From the NCBI GenBank assembly GCA_000442125.1, contig KE546979.1:1240001-1304000 (forward strand): a stretch of DNA of 64,000 nt. The letters run 5' to 3'. This DNA comes from Opeltia flavorubescens. Lineage: Eukaryota > Ascomycota > Lecanoromycetes > Teloschistales > Teloschistaceae. How positions within the stretch are numbered: the stretch's first letter is position 1; every line of letters starts with the position of its first letter. The position numbers were made by a program, and so were the translations under genes. The notes under the pieces were generated by a model. The model searched no databases. It was not told where the DNA came from and saw only the letters and a list, made by a program, of their open reading frames with translations. This document shows, piece by piece, positions 54,674 through 64,000 of this stretch.

Positions 54674-55399
54674 CGGCCAAATTGATAGCTAAAATCTTCG
54701 CCTCAATAGACGAAGTCCAAGTGATACTGTAAAGTGCTCGGCAATACTTGTAAAAAGGTGTGGTGATGGTGGACTTCTGAGCTGGAAGGAGGTGGTAAAC
54801 CATTCAAAGATAGAGTCAGTGGAATCAATCTTGCAAACCAAAAGAATGGGGGCGCTAAGCCTTATAAATCAACGCAGACACGTCCATTCATCACTTTATC
54901 ATTGAAAAAGCATGTAAGCTGGACTTATCGATATGATGTAAATAAACCTTCACTGATTTGTGGACACCGCATGTTTATTGACAAATAAAACGATGCAATA
55001 CCTACCAAGAGTGAATCGGCATGTAACAGCGCTGTCGTCCCTTGGAACAACAGGACTGGAAGTCATCAAGATCATGACCATTGACGTTGATTTATTCAAG
55101 GACTTTGGGGCCTTACAACGATTAATCGGCACGTTGGTATACCGCTCAATTTGCAAGTAGTACTACCTATACTCATTGGTCGTAGACCAGTAGGAGCTGG
55201 CTTTATTATACACATTATGGGATTAATGTGGCAGGACAACCTTCGATACACGCTAGAAAACTACGCAACTTCAAATCGTCCAGCCCATGTATCACCTGTT
55301 CATGCGCATCATCCTATGGCAAGCTCAGAGAGCCTATCAACGTTACTGACTGTGATCTCCGTTGAATACAGTTAAGACGTTCTTGCTTGTGATCCTCAA
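54674..55399. other. Intergenic
   Basis: This is the upstream region of coiled-coil gene 3. Plus frames at 54960-55375 are short and unsupported. Confidence 0.4.
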
Positions 55400-57450
55400 T
55401 CATACGAAATTCATTCTATATACATCATTGCCCACCGCCCGCTTTGCGTACCAACATATTTTACCGCGATGCACTTTAGATCTAGTCATAGTGAGAGAAA
55501 CTAGTAGGCTGAGACTTTCCCTCAAAGACACTGCCCGTCTATACATTGCGCCATATTTTGCGATCATCTCATCTAACCGCCGTTCTTCTCCACCAGCATC
55601 AAAAATTCCTTCCGCCCATGATACAGCCTCATTGCTTGGTAAGCCCTCGTTTTCTTCAAGGGTTCGGCTTATCTTTGCTACACCAACTTTAAGTGTAGCT
55701 CTTACCCAATGGAGGATGATCATTGCTTGCTGATGACTGGCTTCTGTTCAAAAAGATGTTTGTCGATTCTCGTGTGCTGGACATAGGAGAGGCTCTGCCT
55801 TGACCTGTGGGTGGAACCGTCGCCTGGTGCTATTACGTGGTCGACGATAAGGTCTTGAATCTAGGAGTTGATGATAATGCTTGGATAGCGAGATCCGATA
55901 ATATTGGAACTGACGAAATCGTGGGTGTGTATACATCCATTCCTGCTGTGCTATCGGGAGAGGATGTATCGTGTCCCAAAACGGCGGTTGGGATATTGTG
56001 AGCTTCCTTCGCCGCTTCGAGCATAGTCCCTTCCATCGAGAGCATACACTTTGTCGTTTCTTGCATAATGTGACCTTTGATATGAACCTCATTCTTTAGG
56101 AATATATATATGATATCAGCGGCTTCAGTATTCCTCTCCAATAAATGATCCTTCTTAGACTAGGCAAGTGGCTCTGATAGATTAGGGATGTCGATATACT
56201 GATATCTGGAATATCTAAGCTGCTCATCGTTTCGACGGCATCGAAGAACTCTTCAGAATGGTTCTCTATCTGAACGGGAAGAAGATGCTCGAGGCTGTTG
56301 CTGCCTCATAGCCCCTGTCAGTCCTTCAATCGATAGTGACATGGCTTCCTGTATACCGATCAGACATAAAGGCTTCGAATATTCGGTGTTTCATGCAGAG
56401 CGGTCAGATATATCGTCGTCTGAAATGTCCTTACACATCGCAAGATAGCGATCAATTTTTGGTAAAGACTAGCGATCAAGGCTAAGGATATGGTATATTC
56501 CAAAAGAGAATTTGTAGTGGCCAAAATGGTTGTAAGAGATCTCAATATTTTTAGACTCCGCTACTGCTGAAAGTGCAGTAGAGAGAAAGAATACATGAGC
56601 GTCTGGAATTTCCCTACTGTAGTATAGCGATCAACTGTTGTTAAGGAGATGTACTCTTTGGTTCTGGCAGTCTTGTAGAGTCCTCCTGCGAATAGGTCCA
56701 TGTGGACGTTTCCGGTGACCTTATTGAGAGAAGAACGACCTCCCTTATGCCAATGCTTGGATAGAGTTCCGAGAATCTTACAGACCAATTATTCGAGCAC
56801 CGTCCGCACTTCCCTAATAGTCTCAATCTAGGACTTGCCTACCCTCAACACTTTCTTAGCTTGCACTAGTTTCGGTTGGAGCATTTCTACGTCGGTGATT
56901 TGTAAATGGAAAAACGTTTGCTTCGGATCTCCGATGCTGTCAAGATGATCTTGGAACGATCCAAACGAGGACGAGTCTACGTTTTTGGAAAAATCGAGTA
57001 CACAATGTATGCTGGCTGTAGGCCACTTCTCAGAATCTATAAATTCTAGTAAGGCTGTTCCTGTTTAGTAAGATCTCTCGGTACCTGTCGACAGTGGTTG
57101 GTGTAGCAGCTTATTCAGTCCGGACTTGAGATGCATCAGACTCCTCGAGTCGTCGTCCGAAACCAGCGAAGGGATTATGATATGCCGGAAGTTACCATCT
57201 GGCTGGATTTTTCTTTCCTCGGCGATTTTGACCAGCGATTTTGGACATGAGGCAACGCCTTCTTCAAGGATGCTGCAATAAGTCATTACCAGGAATAGGG
57301 CTGAACCAAAAACTAAGTTCCCCGGCTACTTCGAAGAGCTATCCTCCTCATCATCACTTAGATGCCAGAACCATTTTATCGTTGTTAAGATGGCTCCCAC
57401 CATCTTCGCTGTGCTCCATCTCCGCCTGAGTTTCATTTTCCGTGCGACCC
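55400..57450 (-). pseudogene. Decayed gene of unknown family
   Basis: Protein-like minus-strand segments appear in order from right to left. They are VSDDDSRSLMHLKSGLNKL, ALLEFIDSEKWPTASIH, SSSFGSFQDHLDSIGDPKQ, LQPKLVQAKKVLRVGKS, KILGTLSKHWHKGG, NVHMDLFAGGLYKTARTKEY, EAADIIYIFLKNEVHIKG, MLEAAKEAHNIPTAVLGHD and finally SNEAVSWAEGIFDAGGEERR. They are broken by several stops (for example TAG near 56830) and frame changes. Some breaks fit C-to-T or G-to-A changes. I do not recognise the family; a cytosolic helical protein is likely. Whether the last segment belongs to the same gene is uncertain. Confidence 0.45.
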
Positions 57451-58181
57451 TGCTTTGAACGTTATCGACAGCTGCGCGTGTGGAGAGAATAACTATTCAC
57501 ATGTGACACTGCTAGATTGGATGCTTGAGAATCTTCTCTGGATTAGATGTTATCGGTCAAGGCAATAATAAAAGCGGCTGACTGGAATTGACTTGAAGGA
57601 AGAGGACCAAAGGCCTGATGAATAAACTTATTTGCCAGATCAAATCTCAACAGGACCAAGGTCACTACAGATTTAAGCGTCACCTTCCACGTCGACAATT
57701 TCATTCAATTTCGCTCCTGGGCTTCTTGATTACACCCGATCAAGGGTGAGGCATGAACGGGAGAGCGCAAGATAAGTAAAATTCTTGCAAGCCAGAACGG
57801 AATGCTACGCGATATCTATTGTAGAACTCGGTGATGAGAAGTACTAAATACTGGATTTGATGGAAGAAGAAAGGTTCTAGGTTACCAATCAAGACTTGAG
57901 TTATCCATCCCAGGTGGATAGGCTATGAGATAAGTGCTAGAGATTTGAAGCTGACGGCCGCGAGATACAGGAGTCAAAAGTATAGATCTAGGAAGACATC
58001 ACGGAGTAATTAAGAGTCTTCGAGTCGTCAACAAAGGTAAGTAGAGAATGACTGGAGGATATGATAAAAAGATGTGCAAGAAAGGAGCCAAATGTATATC
58101 ATTTCAAATGGAGCTAAGTTGATATGGAGAAGTCATTATACATAATTGAATAGTTCAGCCCCAGAAGTAAGGCAAATTGGG
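57451..58181. other. Intergenic, AT-rich
   Basis: No feature seen. Confidence 0.45.
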
Positions 58182-58523
58182 CTATATACGGGGCGCCCAC
58201 CCCGGATCCAGCTCCTGTTGCTGTGCCCTAACCGCCATTTGTGTCGATGATGGCGGAGGTGAGGGTAGAGGTGGTGGTGGTGGCACCGGCGGCCCTGGCG
58301 GCGGCGATAGAGATGGTGTTGGGTAAGGTTCTGAACAAGTATCAGTCATGTGCACGATATAGTGTGTAGCCATGAGACTTACGCTTCAAAACGGCGGCAT
58401 GTGGCGCTTTCTTCAACAATATCAGAGGTATCACGATGCCTGGTCACTGTCAGTCACGACACGTCTTCTCGTTCTTTATCGCTGCTTACCATTAGCCACC
58501 ACACCAGGAATGAGATACGCCAT
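58182..58523 (-). CDS. Three-exon micro-gene: membrane-anchored proline-rich peptide
   Basis: Exons 58523-58490, 58439-58383 and 58330-58182 join in phase into 79 residues. Both introns have strong donors (GTAAGC, GTAAGT), CTGA-type branch sites and CAG acceptors (50 and 52 nt). The N-terminus is a hydrophobic helix (MAYLIPGVVANGIVIPLILL) followed by KK, then a proline-rich stretch (SPPPGPPVPPPPPLPSPPP) and a short tail ending DPGWAPRI. It resembles small single-pass membrane peptides with a cytosolic polyproline arm that could bind SH3, WW or profilin partners. I know no family for it. The three agreeing splice phases are the main support. Confidence 0.6.
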
Positions 58524-58898
58524 GTTGTACGCGGGATTGTGAGCTCAAGAGACAGCCGCGGACTGGACTTAGAATTCGTATGGCTTGTACGTGGTTGTCT
58601 CAGGGAAATCTAGCATACAAAGGCAGATACTGAGTGAGAGGAAGACGAAGATTGAGTTGGATTATATGGATTAGAAGTCTTAATCTCAGGCTTATCTCAA
58701 GGACTACAATCATCTTGGCATTTTCTACGTTACCACTGCCCGAGGCGCAGCTCTGAGTCACTGGTTCGCTGCGAGACGATGAATATATAATGATCAAAGC
58801 AATAAATGAAGAATTGAGAGCGTGCCATTGAGAAAGAGAATGGAGAGTGAGTTATAGAAATAGGGAGATTATTGAGATAAACCCGAGATCTTCGTCCC
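58524..58898. other. Intergenic
   Basis: This is the promoter side of the micro-gene; nothing else is seen. Confidence 0.4.
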
Positions 58899-59120
58899 TT
58901 GCTGAATACAAGTCAATCTCTAGCTCCTGATGCAAGGATTCTTCTCTTGATCGATGAGCATGAGTTATTCGATATAGCTTTCCTCAAAGCTGTGAAGGAC
59001 TATACAGCGCGTATCATAGTGACTAATGACCCATTCATTCGAGAGCAAGAAAATGATGCCTTCAAGACAAGATTCGGGAGCAGCTTTTTAAAGCTTGTAA
59101 AGCTGTATCAAACTTTATAG
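58899..59120 (+). CDS. Short open frame, possible gene remnant
   Basis: The 73 codons have a protein-like middle (DARILLLIDEHELFDIAFL, DYTARIIVTNDPFIREQE) ending FLKLVKLYQTL. The hydrophobic LLLIDEHE recalls a Walker B strand but no other ATPase motif is near. It may be the end of a decayed gene. Confidence 0.25.
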   Translation: MLNTSQSLAPDARILLLIDEHELFDIAFLKAVKDYTARIIVTNDPFIREQENDAFKTRFGSSFLKLVKLYQTL

Positions 59121-59811
59121 GCGAGTATTCATGACTCAACAAAGATTTCATTCATACCTGATGGATGGCTCTGAGGTAAAAACTACTTGCATTCCCATGA
59201 AACTTATAGAACATGCCTGATCTTCAGTGGAGCCATTATAGGCTGAGTCAAAAAGTGGCGGTTGGAGGGAGGTTAAGAATATCTTATGATCAGCATGTCT
59301 GATATAAATTGTCAGATGGAAGAATCCAGAGCGCTTTTATCAAGTCTGAACCTGTGAGAAGCTTTAATTGATGATATACAGCAGTAGACCAGGGTAGAAC
59401 AATTGTGAATGACTCAAAAGTAATCTAAGCTGAATGACAATATGCTGAGGAAATTCCCATTCGCCATCTCGAAGAAGTCCTCTCGCGTGACATAAGTCTC
59501 ACGTTGAGGACGCGGTAAGACCGCACCGGATTATCGGCGTGAATTCTAGAGATGTAGCCCTGAAGTGCCGATTAATGCTAGTACCTCAGCGACCCATTCA
59601 TGTTCGTGTTCATGTTCCTGACCCAAGCCCAGTATATCGATCTAAAGCATGTTGGTGACTGCCATATTGGAAGGTATAAGATTATATAAGAATGACTCTC
59701 TGCGGGATCGAGGTACCTGTTCTATATAGAAAACCAACAAATGTTCTTCAGGAGTTATTTCGAATAGACTTTGTCACATTGGCCCATGCGCGCACATGCA
59801 AATTGATATAA
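59121..59811. other. Intergenic before retroelement
   Basis: No feature seen; base composition becomes sharply AT-rich about 300 bp after its right edge. Confidence 0.45.
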
Positions 59812-62800
59812 TGTCAGGCGCCCTTCAAACTAGCGCCCGTTAGCGCCACCAGCGGGTGCAAGAAGTGAGTGGACACCCTAATACTAATTAGGCACGCTTC
59901 CTAGGCAACGCGAAATTAAATAAGCCCCTTTTTACTATACCACCTACTGCACTACCTGTTATACCACCTACTGCACCATCTACTGCACCACCTACTACAC
60001 CACCTACTATATACCACCTACTAGGATACCTATACCATACACGTTATACAGGCGCGCTAAGCAATGCAAGATAACACGCCGAGAGTTTAATACTGTACAG
60101 AGAACACGTTTTTTTAATACAGTCGATTCCCTAGTAAATTCAGTACGTTTTATATATAAATTATTCGGGATAAAAAAATTAACTAGCTATAATCTCCTCC
60201 AGTAATGTAAAGAATTTAGTAAAATCGTTTATTATCGTCCCGGCGTATTTTATTTAAATCGCCTATATAAAATTACCAAAAACTTAATAGACTCTTTTCT
60301 AGATAAATAAAGCCCTATTCGCTAATAATAATTTAAATATATTTTCGAGTATTTTAAGCTAGATTATAATATTAGAACTTTATAATATTTAATATAAAAG
60401 AAAAAAAAGAACGTTAAGTTATATAAATATACGAAAATTAAGCCGATTTCTCTAGTAAATAAAAAAGTAAGAATTAGATACGCTAAAAAATATAAAGAGA
60501 ATTATTTAACGCCGTTATCTATTTATATTAATAACGAGGAAGTTTAAAATAACAAAAATTAAATAAAAAGCTAGCGTTTTATTAGTTTTATTAACGAAGT
60601 TTATATAGATATAAACGCTAAAAATACAGGCTATATTCTCCAAGAAAAAGGAAAAAAAGAACGATATACGCTAGAGAATATAATCGAATTACCGCCTTTT
60701 AAAGGCGTTATTCTCTATATAAAAAAATATATCTTATAATTTTATAAAAAGAAACTAAATTTCTATAATAATCCTTTATATATATAGCCGGAATTTATTC
60801 AGCCTTTTTTAAAAAACTTACTACGCTTAAATAAAAGAAATCTAAAACTTTTAAATAGTTCCAGGCTAATAAATAATTTCTAAAATAAAAGGTAATAAAA
60901 CTATACGAAATCGATCTTATTCCCTAAAAAAACTTAATAACTTACCTATATTATACTAGGAATATCCTACTAAAATACCTTATAGATCTTCGAGAATTAG
61001 AGCGAAAAATAAATAGAATTCCCTATTTTTTATAAGAAGATAATAATATCACGGTGCCAGCGTATATAGTTCAAAGAGCAATATATAGATTTGGAATAAC
61101 AGTTTCTTTATAATATTCGCTTAATAATTAGCTTTATATAAAGAACCTATAGGCGTAATTTACGTATCTATTTAATAGCGAGTTCCTTCTTTTTTTTCTT
61201 TTTTCTTCTTCGTACGATATCTTATATATTATTTACCTTAATAGCTTAAATCGATGTACCCTTTAGACCAACTCTTTTAACCTCGTGATATTATATCGTA
61301 CTTTTTTATCTAACTAGTACTTACTCCACGAAGATAGCGAATTATAACCTTTTTAAAAAAGCTCCTACTTATTTTTTAAATACTTATAACAAATTTAAAA
61401 AGGTCTTTAATAAAATTAAAACCGATAATCTAATTTAACTACTCTAGAACCCTATTTCTAGCAGTTATAATAGTATAATTACCCTTCGCTACTTATAATA
61501 ACTTATTAATTTTCGCGAGTAGGCTATAATTAAAGTCCCTAAGCTTATTTATATCGGGTATAAATACACCGAATCTTTAAATACCGTTTAAGCCGATCTT
61601 TAATATTTATATACTAAATACCACTAAACTATTATACAACTGATAGCTATATAAGACGAATTATTTAAAGGACGAGTATTTAAAGCTATTACCGCTGCTA
61701 TTATACGGAAAACATCTAAATAGCCTAACCTCGAAATCTTTAAAGGGGACCGCACTAAATTCTATAACTAGCGTTAATAAATAAACGCTAAGCTTTTAGC
61801 TAACTATAACTACTATAAAATAGAATATAATCGAGTATAATATATCTATTTACGTACCGCCGGTATTACCAGCTCGATTATCCTATTCTATATCTAGAAC
61901 CTTAAAACCAGTAACGTTAAAAGTATTAAGAAATAACTAAAGCTAGCTTTCAGCGACCCAGACCGCAAAACTAACACCCGAATTAAGCTAGAACACTTAT
62001 AATAGAAGAACAAACTTTTTTTAGAATACTTAGCTTCTTTTATAGAGCTCGCATTTATTACTAAAATTAATAAAGATTTTAAGCGCTATCGCTTAATCTA
62101 TAGCTTAAACCGCGAGCTTAGCAGCTACCTAATTACTTTACCTCCCCCTGCTAGCTACTAAGCTATATAAAAATATATCTTTAAGATCGTAAACCGCTAT
62201 ACTAGTTACCAGTTCTAGAACCCGTAATATAATAAGATTTCCGGTAACTAGCGCCCTAATAATAATAATTAACGATCAGCTTCTACCCCTATTATTACTA
62301 CTACTGCTACCGCTAGAACCGCTACTAAAGCCGCTATTACTACTAGCTATAAAAAAAACGTTATAAATATATCAATGCTTACTACCAATAAGAAGTTTAA
62401 AACTAATAAGAAATAACGACGTTTTATCTTTAAACTCTATATATACTATAGATAGCACCCTACTAGTATATCTTATACCTAATTAGCCGCCTGTAATAGT
62501 CGTCGCGCGTAGCGTAGCTAGCTTTCTCTCTCGAATATAGAGCCTACGGTGGAGTCGGAAAACGTTTAATTTTTAGGCTAAGTCGCCCCTAAGGACCCTT
62601 AAAGGATTTTTCTTTATAAACTGCCTATATAGCTAATAATAAGCCTATAGAGCCCGAAGTTAGCAAGCCTCTATTAATTATAATGGAATTCCGTATAAAT
62701 AATTCTATACTCCCTACTTATACGATAATTAATAATAGAGGTTTTATTATTAGTTTTATTAATTAAACTTATACGCGTAATAATTACTTTTATTTTCACC

Positions 62801-64000
62801 ATTTAAAATATAATAAGATTCTCCGCCTCGCCGATAGCGAGCCTATTTCTTATATCGAATATTACTACTCTGCCCCCGCTCGTCTAAAGGACTATACCGA
62901 ACTGATTTTTTTCTTTATAGTACCTAAACTAAACTACCTAATAATCCTTAGGCGTGCTTAATTAGATAAATATAACTTTATAATCGACTAAAAGGAAGAT
63001 TCTTTTATATTTAAAAGCGATTACTGCTATTAAAACTATTTAAAAAGTCCTACCGATTAGACTAAGAAAGGATACCAGAGCGTACTTAAGCCCGCCTATA
63101 AAAAGCTACCTATTTAACTATCTAACGCCTTAAAGTTATCTCCGAAGCTTTTAAATATTAAATAAATAGGCCCGGTACCTTTCGCGTCTCTCGTATATAA
63201 CCTAAATAACGAATTTTTTATTCTTTCGATAATAGATATCGATAAGCGCTTAAAGGAACTTAGGCCTCTATAATCTATACCTACCCGAAAGCCTTAAATC
63301 TTACCTCGCCTAACGATTTATACTAAAGCCCTAAAAAATAACTATAGCCGTATAAACTATAAGCTCGCCGATTATATATTAATAGCGGTATCCCCCTTTA
63401 ATATCGCTAAGACTCTCGCTAATAAGCTTAAAGTAAACTTCCAGCTCCTTTACCCTACCGACTATTACAATCTCCTAGAAACCTTTTCGAAATAAGCAGC
63501 TAACGTACTCCTTAAAAGACGTCCTTACGATTATAAAATTAAGCTAATAGAAGGTATACCCCTATTTAAAGGGCCCCTCTATAGTATAAGCTATAATAAG
63601 CTAGCTATACTCTAGAAAACCCTTAAAAAAAACCTCGATAAAAGGTTTATCCGCAGTAGCTCTTTAGGTATTTTATCCCTTATACTATTCGCTAAAAAGC
63701 CTAGAGGAGGCCTCTGGTTCTACATCGACTACTATAAATTTAACGAGATTACTAAAAAAAACCGTTACCCTATTCCTTTATTGCAAGAAACTCTAGATTA
63801 CCTATATAAGGCTAAGATCTTTACTAAGCTAGATATTATCGCCGCTTTTAATAAGCTTCGTATCGCCGAGGGCTACAAATAGAAAACGGTAATACAAACT
63901 CGTTACGGCTTATTTAAATAGTTAGTATTACTATTTAAATTATCTAATAGCCCGAGTTCTTTCTAAGAATATATTAACGATACCTTCTATAAATACCTCG
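59812..64000 (+). mobile_element. Ty3/gypsy LTR retrotransposon fossil, incomplete at window end
   Basis: The left end begins TGTCAGGCGCCC, a typical 5' LTR start for ascomycete gypsy elements. From about 60.1 kb on the sequence is strongly AT-rich with frequent TA dinucleotides, as expected after heavy RIP. On the plus strand a gag-like region lies roughly at 61.5-62.6 kb, a protease-like stretch follows, and reverse transcriptase landmarks are recognisable at about 63.6-64.0 kb, where the window ends. It is broken throughout, with many interruptions in every coding part, so it is an old, inactive copy. The right LTR is outside the window. The LTR's own end was not located. Confidence 0.85.
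59939..60022. repeat. Short tandem repeat in the LTR (CCACCTACTGCA-type)
   Basis: About six imperfect copies of a 10-15-nt unit (ACCACCTACTGCACC and variants) lie within the presumed 5' LTR. Confidence 0.7.

Overview
The window is nuclear DNA of a filamentous ascomycete (Pezizomycotina; a Dothideomycete is my best guess). The support is: short 50-70 nt GT-AG introns with CTRAY-type branch points, an END3 orthologue, a Zn2Cys6 regulator, a fungal rhodopsin-type membrane protein, 2EXR/F-box-like and fungus-specific coiled-coil proteins, and a terminal AT-rich Ty3/gypsy copy that looks damaged by RIP (repeat-induced point mutation). Gene models are spliced by eye.

Layout. 1-8.5 kb is mostly core sequence: the 3' part of END3, an LSH/DDM1/IRC5-type SNF2 remodeller, a small unknown gene and an eight-exon Zn2Cys6-type regulator. 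8.5-15.5 kb is sparse and holds two tandem copies of an undescribed small cysteine gene with the same exon structure and the same TATA box. 15.5-22.6 kb carries an alanine-rich protein with a homopolymer frame problem, a four-exon 7-TM protein and a five-exon APC-family amino-acid/GABA permease.

23.7-58.5 kb is an accessory block built largely from duplicated, lineage-specific genes. It contains two tandem FKQ coiled-coil proteins; a 2EXR-like protein; three coiled-coil proteins, two of which share a C-terminal cysteine tail; and a large UPF1-like SF1 helicase plus a separate gene consisting only of the helicase's N-terminal domain. A shared upstream module occurs four times, twice in front of the helicase-family genes and twice without a gene. 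Several neighbours are decayed, often with stops where a C-to-T or G-to-A change would explain them. Large gaps here hold no gene I can support.

59.8 kb to the end is an AT-rich Ty3/gypsy fossil that runs out of the window.

How the genes may work together: the helicase, its N-domain paralogue and the coiled-coil/cysteine-tail proteins have expanded side by side, so a common nucleic-acid-linked process is a reasonable inference, but the sequence does not prove it. The presence of an LSH-type remodeller fits a genome that modifies repeats, but that link is also inference.
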